A stretch of 64,000 nucleotides of DNA from Rhyacichthys aspro (lineage: Eukaryota > Chordata > Actinopteri > Gobiiformes > Rhyacichthyidae): positions 12,441,906 through 12,505,905 of the forward strand of contig CM072160.1 of NCBI GenBank assembly GCA_036850595.1, written 5' to 3'. Position 1 is the first letter of the stretch. Every line of letters starts with the position of its first letter. Both the position numbers and the translations under genes were made by a program. The notes under the pieces are model-generated. The model made no database searches, was not told the DNA's origin, and worked only from the letters and a program-made list of their open reading frames with translations. Below are positions 1-14,889 of this stretch, piece by piece.

Positions 1-219
1 AGGTCAAGGCGAAGCTGATTTTGATTCCAACGGTCTTCAATGGACCACTGAAGACCCTGCCAGCTGAAGGCATGTTTCCACAAGCCGGGGACTGTTGCCT
101 CATCAGCACTGTGCATTTGGGGCCTCTGCTTGTATTTTCTCCTAGCACCCCATCTAACATGGGATGCTGGCCCCCTGAGGACGTGGCCCCTGTCCTGCTC
201 TGAGCTCTCCTGGCGTGCC
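1..219 (+). other. sipa1l3: intron end and 5' UTR of sipa1l3
   Basis: A pyrimidine-rich stretch ending in CTAG at 142-145 looks like a splice acceptor, so 146-219 is probably 5' UTR in the first coding exon and 1-145 is the end of an upstream intron. The reading frame is open upstream of the chosen ATG, but only the protein from position 220 onward resembles the family N-terminus. Earlier non-coding exons and the promoter lie outside the window. Confidence 0.6.
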
Positions 220-3200
220 ATGAACAGCTACAGAGACAGAGGAGTCACTTGCACCTCCTCGGACCTTCTGGATGGAGGTGGAGGGGGGTTGCCTATCCAC
301 GGCTCCCCACACACACCATTTCATCACACCCCGAATGGTCACTCTGCTCCTGGCCAAACAGACCCTTCCATCCAGCCACGTGTCTCTGTCCCTAAAATGG
401 GTGTACGAGCTCGTATTGCAGAATGGCCACCTAGACGTGCACAGTCCCGGGAGTCGCTGCTTGAAAATGGCCAAATTGGGAGCAATCACCATGCAGATGA
501 CTGCTCCACATCAGTTTCTTCTTCAGTTCTCTCATCGGACACTGGGCTGGTACGGGGAGGAGTTGCCAGGTTGCCAAGAAGACGCTCAAAGGATGTAGAG
601 TTCAGAGGTGGGGGGTTCATCAGTGATAGGGGTTCACCACTGAGCCTTCGTGTGTTTCCACCTTTGCGGCAGCGCTCCAACAGTGAGGTGACACTGAGTG
701 AACAAGATGAGAATGAGGTACGCTGCAGGTTAAGTCTTATGCTTTAATGTTCATTATGCAAAATGCCTGTATTTTAAATGCTAACCTATGCACTCATTGT
801 TCTTCAGGTGGAAGGGCGCAGTGGGATGGGGAACCTCTTCAGAGAGTATGGCAGCACTTCTTCCATTGACATCCAGGGCATTCCTGAGCAGAGTTTCTTT
901 GACATGCTCAGCCAGTTTCACCAGGAGAGACCTGACCAGCGCAGCTCAGCTCCTGTCCACCTCAGAGAGCTGCTGCGAGCTCCAGATTCCCCTTCCAGTG
1001 CACCTCTGCCCTCTGCTTCATCACCTGTTTCCACCTCAGCTATGGATGATAGAGGGACAGGGAGGAAGGATGGAGCTGAGAGAGTAAGAAAGAAAAGTGG
1101 TGGGACAGAGTCTTCTCTGGGAACCTCTTCTTTATTTCGTAAACTTAGGAGTTCCAGCCGTGGAGAACTTGATGGAGGCAAAGGAGAGACTGATGATGGA
1201 GGAGGACGTGGTGCTTTAGATGCTTCCTACAAAGCGTGGGTGTGCCCTAAGAGCTTTGTTCACTTTGATGCTCAGAGCATCTTGTTTGACCTTCATGAGG
1301 CGGCAGCTCAGCGTGGCTATGCTGCCCAGAGAAGGAACACAGCGACAGGGGCATCTGCTGCTTCAGCATCCTTGTCTGTCTCCAGATCATCAGTTCCGAG
1401 TGGAAATGAGCCCATTTACTCCAGCATAGAGGATCTGACATTAAATGTTGACCCAAGTTCATGTGGACCGTCTTTGGGGCTGGACCCTCTGGATGGGCCT
1501 GCTGGAGCATACAGCCCAAGCCAGCTGCTACTGTCCTGCCCACATTTTCTCAACGAGACTGGGGACTACTGGGAGCGCAACATCAGCTTTCTGTGTTCCT
1601 CTGCAGAGCGGGGAGGAGAAGCAAGTGGAGAGGCCATAAGAGGTTGGCTAAGAAGAAGTAATGCCAGTGTCTCAGTGCTGGAAGTGCCTATTGAACAGCA
1701 AGTTACCAGACTAGACAGACTAAAACTGTACTGTGTAGAGCATGTCGACCTGGGGGCCAGGTACTACAGAGACTACTTCTACGGAAAAGGTAACATGCAC
1801 TTGGTTTAAAATACCAAAGCAAATAATATTAGTTATTTATAGCTTTGTGATCCAACAAGCAGTAATATTTGTGTATACATCCAATGAGATGAGTAGCTAA
1901 TGAAAAAGCTAATGAATGTTGTAATAGGCTTTCATTATAGTTAGATTGTGTTTGGTATTTTCTTATCAACTTAATCTACATTGCATTTGTCCACCTGAGA
2001 TTCATGGTGTCACCCCATTGCTTGTCCTCTGGCTGTAAATGTACAGATGGACAGAGCAGAGTAGGCCAATCTGGCATCAGTCCGAGAGTTTTAACACATG
2101 TCATTTGCCATTGAACTGTTGGTAATCTCTTGATGATACACCACCTGCTTAATCACATGTGCCACTTAACCAAGTCTTCCACTGCAGTTTTTTTTACATC
2201 TGTTTTTCTGTGGGGAAAAAACACTATAATTGTTTGCCATGTTTTTATATTTGCATGTTGTTTTTCTTGCCCACATTTCTTAGTATGTATAAAGCATTGG
2301 CAAGCATCATCTGGCTGCATTCTAATTAGTGACAGATGCTGTAGATATCTGAGTTTGTGTGAGAGAAACAGGCCTGCAGCCACATAGATAAAGGTTATCA
2401 TTCCAAAAATATGTTTATCTGCTGAGTCCTTTCCAGCTTAGCCATCCCCTAGAAAGCAGCTGTGATTGTAAGAGTGCAATGATTTGCCCCATTTGACTGT
2501 CACAAAGCCTCATCAAAAGGCTGGCATTTGTATCTCAGGACATAGCATGGAGGCTAAGCAGGGCTAAGTCTATGTATGCATTTGGTGTCCTGGTTTCTTC
2601 CAATGAAGGGTAACTGTGGAGGAATACTTGTCAGTCCAGATTCCTCCATTGAATTTTAATTAGCACACGTAGCTTTAACAAAGACTCACACAATGCTTTG
2701 AATGTTTGTTTAATTGTGTCAGGATTTTAATAATCCACTGTCACTGGTGACTAACTCCACTTTCTGATCTTCGACTAGACTCAGTTCTTAGACTGTCTGT
2801 AAAGCTTGTCTCAAAGGTCAAACCTTTTATAGCAACATGTAATTAATATAAGCCATAATCAATGTTTTTTTCAGTACACAATAATTTCTTGATATAAAAT
2901 GTTTTACACAATATTCTTAACTCTCTGCTTTTTGATATTTTTCCCAGAGCACTCAAACTATTTTGGCACAGACGACAAGCTTGGGCCAGTGGCTGTGAGC
3001 ATCCGCAGAGAGAAACTGGACGACACCAAAGATCTAAAAGACCAGTACCAGTACCGTCTCATTGTCAGAACTAGTGAGGTAATAATTTATTATATTATTA
3101 TATTATAATTTAATGTTTGTTTGTCACGATGTTGTCTCAGCAATTTGTTCAACTCACATTGTTCAAAGCGGAAACATTATTCCCTCATTACCAAATTTAT

Positions 3201-6200
3201 TTCTCCATTCTGTAAACCCAATTGAGACCAGCTGAGCAATAATTCTGCTACAACACTTCTCTGCTTTGTATATAGAAATTAGCTGCACAATAAAAAATAA
3301 AAATAGAATCAGGTAAGATTCATATTAATTCACATTTTAATATATTAATTTTTTCCATTAACATTTTTCATTTGCCTATTACCTAATCTGCTTTTATGGC
3401 ACTATTTGTATGGCTTTGTTGTAGTATGATTGATCCTATGTATATTTTTCATACTTAAATGGAAACACATCTAAGTACATTCTTGAAGTTGTTCTTTTTG
3501 TGCTTTCCCTCTGTGCGACTGGTGCCAAGTTGTTTTTAGCTGGATTACATGGTTGCCTGGCCTCATCATCTTAGCTCTAGTTTAACAATGGAGTCTCTCC
3601 ACTGTCTAAATACACAGAGCTCCATTAACACACACAGCCAGCTCTCGAGGTCTACTGTTCCCACATAGAACAAGAGGGGTTGGGTGCTGATTTTATTCTC
3701 TCCCTTTCAAGTGGCTGCCTCTCAAATATCCATCCGCCAAAGTCTGTCATTTAATTCTGTGCAGCAGTGCTGACATAGCAAGGTGGAAGACTGCCTCATC
3801 TCTCCTTCGCTGTTACACAATCTCACACAGTCTCACTCCAGATGGGCATGTTAGCACTCTCTCTTCCATTGTGACACTGAGACCAGTGAAATGAACTATA
3901 GCTCCATAACTTCATGTGTCAATCAGTTTCAGCTTCTCTGTGGCAAACTCTTTCTTTGTGGTTAGGCTGTCTCTCTGGCCCCTGTCAGCAAGGCTACCAT
4001 GCATTTTTAATGAACCCACAAATGTGTAGTTGTGCACTGAGAGAATGAAATCTTCCTGACTGTGTGTGACACTATTAGAGTCTATTATAGTGTTTTAAAG
4101 CCAGGTCAATTTCCCACTTATCAGTGAGCAGCACTTTAGAGCAGGAAATACTGAGTAGAATATGAATTGACTTATCTGCTGGACCTAAATTTAAGACATT
4201 TTACACAAGTGTGGCATTATTCTGACTCATTGTTTTATCGTCATTAATCATTCCTTTTTCAGTTGCATGACCAAAATGTCAAACACAAACTTGTGTTTGG
4301 TTTTAAGTACATATTAGTAATATTGGTCCATCTCTCACACAGCTGGTGACTCTACGAGGCTCTATTTTAGAAGATGCAGTAGCCTCTACTGGGAGACATG
4401 GCACTGTGAGGGGTCTGCCACTTAAAGAGGTCCTCGAGCAGGTTGTCCCGGAGCTCAATGTGTCCTGTTTGAGACTAGCACTCAGCACACCCAAGGCTAT
4501 TGAACAGCTCCTCAAACTGGATGAACAAGGGGTAAGTTATTTCTCCACATTTACAATTTATTTGAACAATTTATTCAAACAGGAAGCTAGAATTACATTT
4601 TTGGTAAACACACTATCTAGACTGGCTTGTACTACACTTCAGGGTGTGATAAGTTTGAGTTTGACATTTAAGTGTAAAAGCTTTAATGTTTACCTGCTTT
4701 AATGGAGGGTAAAGTGTAAGGCTGATGTTAAGCCAGGAGTTAGATATTTTAACTGTGTTGGTATGTGTACAATATGACCTTATTTATTTATTTATTTATC
4801 AATTTATTTATCTATCTATACTTATTAGGTTTCATTTTGTTGAGGTATTTGCTTATTTACCCCAGCATATGCCTATTAGAAGCACAAGGTCCAATAATAT
4901 TGATATTAATAATATGGTGTTTCATCTGTGTAGGAAATTGTTGTGTATAATGGTAATGTTACCTCTGTCCTTGTAGTTAAGTCAGAAGCACAAGGTGGGT
5001 GTACTGTTGTGCCGTGCGGGCCAGAGCACAGAAGAGGAGATGTACAACAACGAGGAGGCATCCCCCGCCTTCTCTGAATTCCTGGAACTGTTGGGGGAGC
5101 AGGTGCTTCTTAAAGGATTCAGCAAATATGCTGCTCAGCTTGACACAAAAAGTAAGCTGAAGTAGAAGAGAAACTGTTAAACCCAAATGTTAAATTCAGT
5201 CTTTCATTTACAGCCTGTAAGATAAAGCAATAACTTATTTTCTGCATATCTTTGTAGCTGACTCCACGGGCACTCACTCCCTGTACACCACTTATCAGGG
5301 CTATGAGATCATGTTTCATGTGTCCACTATGCTGCCGTACATGCCCAACAACCCACAACAGGTAAACAAGCATTTTTTAATGCAGGTCCACTGCCTCAGG
5401 CTGTGTGCTTATCAAATGTACTTGTCAAGCCCTGGCCTGCAGACAAAGATACAGTAAAGTATCTTGTGTGTGTGTTTTTTTAGCCTCACTATTGTTTGAG
5501 CTGTTACTCTATCATACATTTTTGTCATCTTCTCTTTTTCACTCATTCAGAAACTCCAATCTTTTATCTTTCTTATTTATTTTTCCTGTTTACTGAATGC
5601 CTTTAACATTTTTCTTTGGCGCTTATTCTAACTGAATTTCAACTTGGTTGGTTTCGTAGTTCATTTCTTTATTTGCCTCATATACACATTTGATATGTCT
5701 ACACCTACAGCGTTTGCTCTGTGGGCTGTCTGTTGTTGCACATTTTGTGTGTGTGGGTATAATAAATAGTTTGCACAAGCTTTTGTGTGAGCAGTTCATA
5801 CAGCTTCCACATGTGCTCAGACAGGTCCTGTGGCTGCTAATGAACTCTGGTTTTTCATTGTACAGCTATTCTCTTTTTTCTCACTCTCGCTCTATTAAGT
5901 GAAGCAAAGAAATCAACATTTGGTCTCTTTTAAAGCAGAGTGATTTTATACAAGGCAGGAACTAAAGTTTGTAAATAATATAGGAAATATTTCTTGACTA
6001 AAATGTACTATACGTGTGCAATATAAATGATGCTAGAACTCCATCTTGAGGTTTGGCGACTGCAGCAGTCATATGTGGCTCTCTTAACTTTAGCCTCTAG
6101 ATGGCGCTCCTAACATGTAAATAATCTGCCTGGCTGAATGTGACCACTGTAAGTGTAATCATTTTAATGCAGTAGTGTGGGGAAAAGAACGTAAAGACTT

Positions 6201-9200
6201 TAGAAATTGATCTACTTCAAATGCATTAATACTAATTAATTATAATAATAACAAGAATAAGAATAACTGATATATTAAGCTGAATTTTTACCTGTTTTGA
6301 GGTTAGAATGAAAACACCAAAAGAAAAATGTTAATTGTGTGCTGGATGTTTAAACGACAGTATAATTAAAATGTTCAGAACATCTCTGGTGTGGGTCAGT
6401 GGTGCTCCTATGATTCCATGCTGTAGATTTTGTGTCTGTGTGGCCAGCAGTCGGGCAGATTACATAACTGGTACTTTCACACTTCGAGAGAGCATTGGCA
6501 AGCTCAGCACCACAGATACAGCCTGGACTCTGCCATGTCTCCTACACATACACAGACGTAGAAAGCAGCAGAGTCACAGACACGAATAGCCCACACAGAA
6601 GAGCTGTTGTTAAATGTACTGTCTAGTACTAATATCTGAATTTTTTTCCTTGCCAGACTTTCAGGACCTGTCACTGAGTCAGTGGCGTCTTGGCCAGATA
6701 TCTTTAATCATTCCAACTATTTGAGTTTTATTCTTGTGTGCTTTCCTCCTCTTCCAGCTCCTGAGGAAAAGACACATAGGAAACGACATAGTGACAATAA
6801 TCTTTCAGGAACCTGGAGCGTTGCCTTTCACTCCTCAGAACATTCGCTCACATTTCCAACACGTCTTTGTTATTGTCCGGGTACATAACCCCTGTTCTGA
6901 AAACACCTGCTACAGGTAAAGGCTTACAATGACACACACGTGTATACTCACAAACATCTGCTAAAAAATCATATCAGTAATGGCAATGATGTCTATTTTG
7001 CTTTGCTGCTTCTTTCAGTGTTGCTGTGTCAAGAATGAAGGATGTACCACCCTTTGGCCCACCTGTCCCAAGTGGAATCATGTTTCGTGACACAGAAACC
7101 TTTCGCAACTTCTTATTAGCCAAAGTTATTGATGCAGAAAATGCAGCACACAAATCGGAAAAGTTTCACACCATGGCGACGCGAACGCGCCAAGAATACC
7201 TCCGTGACCTGGCTGAAAACTATGTCAGTAGCACAGCTCTGGACTCAGTGGGCAAACTAAATAACCTTATTTCTCTTGCATCTAAGAAACGCGAACGCTC
7301 AAAAGCAAGAGAGGCAGCCGAGCTGGGAGCTGCGGGAGCTGTTGCCTGGAGAGTCCAGGCTCAGGACTTTAGTGGAGGTGGGACAGAGTTGCCTTGTGCC
7401 TTGGGTGTTTCAGCAGAATATGTTCTTCTTATAGACTGCTCCACCAAAGAGGTGGTCTTTAATTGTTTCTGTGCCGATGTGATCGGCTGGACACCCGAGC
7501 GATTGGCTCTGAAGATCTTTTATGGCAGAGGAGACCACATTTCTGTGCGGGTTCCAGAGGGCTGTGCTCAGGACATCAGGGAAATTGTGCAGCGGCTAAA
7601 GGTAAGGCACAAACTTAACATGAAAAATGAGAATATGTAAAATAAAGATAATCATTTGTGTAACCAAGTGTAAAAGTCATTACAGATGAAAAAAAAACAA
7701 TGCTTGGATAATTGCGATGTTCAGTTATTAATATTATGATGATGAAGTGCTTTGATGATTTTTTTTTTTATGCAATTTGTTTGTGCAAGACTCTTTTTAA
7801 GGGTGAGCTAAGAAGGTCTAATCTTTGTCTTTAATGCCTCTGTTTGACCAGTCTTTAACTGTGGGATGTGAGACTGTTGATATGACTCTCAGAAGAAATG
7901 GACTGGGACAGCTGGGCTTCCACGTGCGTCTAGACGGCACAGTGGCCGAGGTACGGTCAGATTACTGTCAGAGAACTGTATCTTCTGTTAAACACACTGG
8001 CAAATAATCATAGATGCACAAATGAATGTCTTTTTAAAGAACTCTTGTGATTTCATTCAGGTGGAGGAGTATGGCTTTGCCTGGCAGGCTGGACTGAGAC
8101 AGGGCAGTCGCTTAGTGGAGATCTGCAAAGTAGCTGCAGTGACCCTGACTCACGAGCAGATGATTGACCTCCTCAGGACTTCCGTCACCGTCAAAGTGGT
8201 CATAATCCCACCTTATGAAGAGGGAGGGCCTCGCAGGTGGGTTCACTAAAATGACAAGCTGAGGTAGTTGATGAGGTGTCTTTGTTGGGACCAGGGGCAG
8301 ACTGTAGTAGATGGACAAGAGCATGAATAAGTATGAATACTTACACACGTATGATCGCAAGGATATTTATTTTATTTATTTTTTTATCCCAATCGAATGT
8401 TTGTTTCCATCCGCCATTCTTTTCTAACTATTTGTGTTCTAATACAAGCTGGATTTAGACAGAGCAACATGGCCTTGGAGACTGTGCCTTTATTTTTGGA
8501 AGAGTAAAAATCAGTGGTCTTAATAACAGTAATTGTGGTTGGCTTTGTGGTTGGATTTTTTTTCACGTTGAAGGCAGTTTAATTACAAAATCCCTTCGAC
8601 ACACTTAGATGCAAATCCTCACAGACTACATTGTGGCATAGGAGCAGCTGATAATTAGAGTCTTGCATTTCACTCTTCCCCTTCCCTTCTCTCTCTGACT
8701 CGTCTGCTTTTGTGTGCCAGGCAAGCAGATTGCATGAGATTAAAGCTGGAAATCAGTTGGAAAAAGCCAAAAAAATAAATAAAAAAAAGATAAATGAGTT
8801 GGAGTAATTAATTAAAATGCGTGCCACATACAAATGCAAAAAATGGAAAAGGGTGGGGGGTAGGAAGAAGGAGAAAAGCAGGGTGGTGCATGTAGTTGGT
8901 GAGGAGCACTCTGTGAGGAGGATGTGTCTTGGCACCACAAGACCGAAAGATGTGGGTGGAAGAGTGAAAGAAAGAGAGTTGTTAGGGCTCTTTCTATGCA
9001 TGCTGCTTCAGTTGTGTGCAAGTGCAATGGATAATACTGCGGCACGGAGAATATGGGACTGACCATGTGTGTCTGCTCGGCCAGTGTGGAGGAAGATTTG
9101 AAGCATGTCCACATCATAGGCTGTGCTCTGTCTGAGGTTTGAACACCATGTCTGTCTTTGTGTGCAAATCAAGCCTGTCTTTCTTCCATCCATGTACTTG

Positions 9201-12200
9201 TGCTTTTGTTATTGATGTATTTTACTTTTCTGTCAATCATCGACATACAGCTAGTCTATCCAGTTGGCATGTGGCAATTTATCCAAGAATCCTTGTTACT
9301 GATGAGTCTGATGCTTTTTTTTTTTTCTTCTGAAGTTAGAACATTGATATTTTGACATTACAGTATTGTGCATGATTATTATTATCAGTCTTTTCAGTCA
9401 GTTGCCAGAGCACTATTTTCACTCTTTACTGTCAACCATCTGTTTTATTTTCTTTGCTTTATTGCATTTGTCTTGCCTTCAGGTCGACTGCTGCATAAGC
9501 TTTTGTTAAGACTTTTTTTGCAAGTTCAGTGTTGATAGCACAGTTAAATAAGAGATAAGCACTGCCTGCTGTTTGTCACCCATTTCATAATTGATGAGAA
9601 TAAATGCCATATTATCCTAAGTGGATTGCTTGTTTAAGTCAGTGATCTGTAGGGCAGGAGAGTATATGCTCTGTGCTATGACATTTTGTAGTGGTGTTGA
9701 TTTTAGATTACAAAGTAAATGACATTTACAATTTATTTGCACTAATAGGATTTTGATTCTGGGGGTTAATTTTTTCCTTGATCACTCACATACACATTTG
9801 ACCTTAGTCTAACATTCTTCAAAGACAGAGGCTTAATGTACCAAGAATCAGTTTCTTCTCCTTTTGTACTCTCTCTATTGGTGTCATGGGAACTCATTAG
9901 TGAATGCTTTTACTCATAAGCTGTGTCCTTGTGCTACTAAAAAGCATTGATAAAAACATGGGGGATGTTGATGAAATTTAGTGAGTGGTTTTACTGTTTA
10001 GACCATAAACCTATTACTAAAGTCATTGTTGTGGCTCAGCTTTAGTGTGCTCAAAATCTGATCTGAATGAATGAATGTTCAGGTATCAATGTATTTTTAG
10101 TTCCCTTCTCCCCAAAACCCCAATGTTAATATCTATCTCATTTATTTTAAATATATTTTGAATCCCTCCTCCTTCCCTCCACACAGGGGCTGCACAGAGG
10201 AATACGAGATGAAGACCATGGAACAAAAACCAGAACCTGAGCCACTGGCAGCAGGGTACCGACCCTCCCCAAGACCCATGTGGCGATGGGACAGCCCACC
10301 CATTCCTGCAGGTTTTCAGAGTGCTCCCAACCCACAGCGCTGGACTTCCATGGGCCCCCCGCCTCCTCCGCTGCCACGGCAACACAAGGCACTGATTCCT
10401 GTTCCCTATAGGGAGCCTCAGCACATCAATCCAAAAAGGTGGAACACAGAGAAAGATACAATATATCTGATTAAACTGTACTCTGATGTTCTATTTTCTT
10501 CATTATTATCATGATAATTTTTGTCTTGTGTGTTGTGTACACATTGAAATGAATTAAGGAAACAATAAATAGTTCTTTGTCTTTTAGTGATTAAGTGTTT
10601 TGATTTTACTGAACAGTGGTCTTCTTTGTGCTCCCCCAGGCCCGTGAGCTACCCAGAGAACCACTATAGCCTGTCTCCTGTAGGAGGTGACCGGATGCTG
10701 CCCTACAGAAATCCCTCGGCTAGTTTCTCTTCACCATCCTCCATGGGACAACCAGGCATCACACCTGGCCCCTTTGTACGATACAAACCCTCACCCGACA
10801 GGTGTGTGAACAGAACATTTATTAAATATCCATTCCCAGCCACTGGCCAGTCTGACATAAAATGTATCATGCTTCTTTTTAGGCAGCTTTTCAAACCTCA
10901 CTTTAAAGAAAAAACAAATCAAATACATAAATACAAATATTGATAAAAATGTCAGGACTAGGAGTTAGAGAAAATACAATTTCAAATTCAAATTTGAATG
11001 AATCAATAGAAACATATCAGTTACTAAAAATATGTAAAATATGTACTGAAAGCATCATTAAATTTGTTCTTACCATATAGCCTGTAACACATTAAGGTCT
11101 GCAGTTGGGCATGTATAAACTGAAGAAAGGAAGAAAGGATCTGTTGCGTGGGTGGCTCTTCCTGACAGTCTGGAGGCCAATAACATCTCGTTCAACCTGA
11201 GAAACATGTTTTATTCATCCACCATTAGGCTTCAGACAAGAAACAAAAACCGCAAATCCACACCACATATTTTGAAAGCTTAATGTTCTCATGTTTAGAT
11301 ACATGTTTACATATTTATTTTTTACTTTGAACAATATTTGTCAATTCCATCTTTCTAATCAGATATGGAACAGTGCCACGGCCTCTGCCTTTTGAACCTC
11401 ACTTCAGTGTGGACATGAACTCCAGCGAGTCATCTTCTGGCTTCACCAGTCAGGATAGTACCATGGAGCGCTGCAAAACAGGTACATCACATTTCACAAA
11501 TCCAAACCTGTCCAGATGAGCATCATGTGCAAGTAGACATGCTTCTTTCTTCTTTCTATGTACGTTCTGCTCAAAGTGAGAGAGATCAGATGGTTAAGTG
11601 TAATTTTGTGTGTTTTGTGGGTGGGGGAGGCCAGGGTTAAAATGTGCCATAAGTATTTAATCCTCTTTGCCAACTGCAGAGGTTTGCTGTAGTTTGCTTT
11701 AATCCTGTGTGTCTGTGTTTTCTGTATAGAGCCTCTCTGGCATGTCCCTGCTTCAACGTCCCGAGGACAGGCTGGAGTGGGGCAGAGGAGACTAAGACAG
11801 GATGCCCCTGCAAAAGACTCTCCTAACAGACACTCAAAGGTCAGGGTTGGTTCAGCCTGTGCTCAACCAGTTTGATTTATTTTTTAACAAATGTGCCCTT
11901 TTCAGGGAGAGACCCAGTACTCCAGCCACTCCAGCAGTAACACTCTGTCCAGCAACGCATCCAGCAGTCACAGTGACGAGCGCTGGTTTGAAGGAGCAGG
12001 TGCTGGAGAGAGAGGTGATCCTTCTGAGACTGATCCTGACCTCCTCAACAAGGGAGGGTCCAATGACAGTGGCATTGACGCTTCAACGCACTACAATAAC
12101 ACTCGGCACGGAAACATGTCCAGCAGCCAGCCTCACAAACCCATGCACTGCTCGGCCACCTACAGCGGCATCAAAGAGCTCTCAGTGGGACGCGGCAGCG

Positions 12201-14889
12201 GCAGCGGAGAAGCTAAGAGGAGAGAGTCATCACCGATCATACCAGCTATGGCCAGTCAGAACAAAGGTTACCGCACAAGGACATTTCCACCTCCGGGCTC
12301 GAGTGCTGAGAAGATGGACGTGTTTAAACCAAGGTATTAAAAAAAGGTTTTAACTCTGTTTTTTGTAATAGTTGTTTATAGTGGGTTTATAAGTCTATAA
12401 CTACTATAATAGTAACTTATTGATCAGATAATGGTATTTTGAGATAATATGATCTTTTGTGTATCCTTAAAGGATACATTATGGATTAAAATGACTTAAT
12501 CTCAATGGTATGGATCATCACGTGAGATCCTCTGCTGGTGGACTTGCAAACCCACATCTAAAGGACTTTACTAAACACACAAAGTGAACTATGATACTGT
12601 CTGCCAGTGAGGATAATATAAAGGTTTTACAATTTAATGGTTCATTATTTTACTTTTGGTTTGTGTAGTAGTGAAAATAAAGTTTTACTTCACACTTGCT
12701 AAATAAATTATTCTCTAACAGAAGTCCAGGCAGAAATCCTGTTGCAAACTCTAGATGCTTTAAACGCAGCAGATGTAGGACTAGATTTCCTTTCCTTAGT
12801 TTTTGAATAAAACAGAATTTTTGAATTGTATTTCAACACAATGCTCACTTTATGTTTTAACATATTGTTTTCACAGCCTTTTTAACGCTTTATGTTACTC
12901 ATAGGGCATACACACCACAAGGTTACAAGACTCCATCAGCAGAGAAAACACGGCCTGTGCGAGCCTCCACAGCGACACCCACTTCAGCTCAATTAAGCTC
13001 CACCCCTCTATCCAGCTCTGCCCCAAAGTCCTCATATGGCAGGAGCAGACCATCTACCTGGCAGATGGAGGACACCACCTCCGACAACAGCAAGAAGTAA
13101 ACTAAAGACTGAGAGCTTAATGCTATCTGAAGCCAAAGGACAGGGCGTTAACTGATTACTGCTCCTCTGTCTCCAGGCAGGTCGACATAAACTCAAAGAA
13201 TGTGTTTGGACAGCCTCGACTACGTGCATCATTGAGGGATCTGCGGTCTCCACGGCGAACATACAAGAGCACCATTGAAGATGACTTGAAGAAACTGATC
13301 ATCATGGACAACCCTGGAGAGACCCCAGAAAGAGAACCAGTAAGAATCATAAACAAACAAACTCACATTTTAACCTCTACAGAAATACTCTAACTTCCCA
13401 TGTCTCTCTTAGTCTCCCAGATGCACTTTGCAACGCACCTTTTCAGATGAGTCACTATGCAGTGGACGCAGAGATGCCAGCTTTGCCAACTCTGAGAACC
13501 AGACAGCACCAACTGATGTGCTTTTCACCTGTACACTTCCCACCCGCAAACATGCCACCTCTAACAACCACTCTAACCACATGCAAAGCAAGAAGGGTAA
13601 GATTACTATGCAGAGATAAATAAGTTTCTCTGAAACCTATACAAGGGACATTATGTACATGTATTCAGAACTTCTGCAGTACGGATTTGGTCACCGTTTC
13701 CTTCTCTTGTCCATCAGTGCCTCTGTCTGCATCAGAGCTGTCGCTCACAGAAGTGAGGGACAAAGTTCCCCCCCTGAGGAGGCTGGACCCAGGACTAATG
13801 CCTCTCCCCGACACTGCATGTGGACTGGAGTGGTCTAGCCTGGTCAATGCTGCTAAAGCTTATGAAGGCAAGTGTCTAAGGTGGCATTCAAAAGTTGCGT
13901 TTCACTCTGACTTCTAGCTATCCACCATTTCTGAAGAAGGCTTAGTTTCCTTGCATAATAATAATAATACGTAAGTATTGTTATGTTTTCAAGATTTTAT
14001 GAACTTCATGAGTTTGTGTCAGTGTAAGGCTCCTGGGGAAGAAAGTCCATTTTGTGTTGGTTGCCTCTGGTCCTGCCTGTCTCTACTGTCCTCCATGTTG
14101 TCCCTATTAACACAGAGAGCTTTAACAGACTCTGATACTAAATTCATGGCTTTATGGCACAGTCTCCGAGAAGCACAGGAAAACAAAAGACCATGTTTCT
14201 ATGTTGCAGCACAAAGAGCAGTGTCCCTGTTTTCTCTGAATGAACCATTGGTTGGGGGTGCAGACTTGAGACCAGTCATTAGTCCAGTCCAGTTCCAGAC
14301 TCCTCAGACACCACGAACCACTCCAACCTTCAGTGGGTAGGTCCATTTCCTGTACAATAAAATGCATCCAAATAGTTGTAAATTTCCTATAAAATATGAA
14401 CATGCTCCACCTAGTGGTAAATCTCTCTCTGTACTATTTGATGCAGTTGTTTGGTTTTTTTGAAATGAACAGTGTTATGAAAATACAATATGAATGTATT
14501 ATGATAATGAATATAGCAAATGTCTTTGTGTCTAACAGAGATGAGGTGCCAAACGATTTGTCTGGACGACTCTACCACCTGGAGGTGATGTTGAAGCAAC
14601 TCAACAACGATCTGGAAAGAGTAAGTTTTTGAATGAAAACAAAAAGCTCCAACTAAACTTTCAGCCAAGACATGATAGTAATGTTGCCAATTTTCTGCTC
14701 CAGGAGAAGCAGGATAAGGTTGTGCTGCTGGCTGAGATGGCCAACCTGAGAGAGAATAATCAGCGTTTGCAAGAGGAAAGCCATACGGCCAGTGAGCAGC
14801 TGCGAAAATTCAGTTTGCTTTTTACCAATATCAAAAGTGAGCACGAAGGACACCCTGTAAAAAATGAAACTGAGTCACAGAGAGAGTGA
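220..14889 (+). CDS. sipa1l3: sipa1l3, Rap GTPase-activating protein with PDZ domain (22 coding exons)
   Basis: Signal-induced proliferation-associated 1-like protein 3, a Rap GTPase activator that acts at cell junctions and cytoskeleton. Coding exons: 220-717, 808-1789, 2948-3078, 4343-4531, 4977-5151, 5258-5361, 6758-6915, 7019-7601, 7852-7950, 8061-8236, 10187-10438, 10640-10801, 11363-11481, 11730-11839, 11906-12333, 12905-13096, 13177-13339, 13413-13596, 13718-13867, 14210-14336, 14539-14620, 14704-14889. The spliced frame is 5250 nt, 1749 aa (human about 1781). The start MNSYRDRG resembles the human N-terminus. The RapGAP domain spans roughly residues 595-820; RHIGNDIV carries the expected catalytic asparagine near residue 702. 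A PDZ domain (about 945-1030) has GQLGFHV as its ligand loop. The C-terminal 80 residues form a leucine-rich coiled coil. The intron after 13867 uses a GC donor. Paralogue choice (L3 rather than L1/L2) rests on C-terminal similarity and 19q13 neighbours. Confidence 0.95.

Noticed and set aside
4777..4818. TTTA/TTAT repeat giving a hydrophobic Ile/Tyr/Leu frame
   Set aside because: Simple sequence in a sipa1l3 intron, not a gene.
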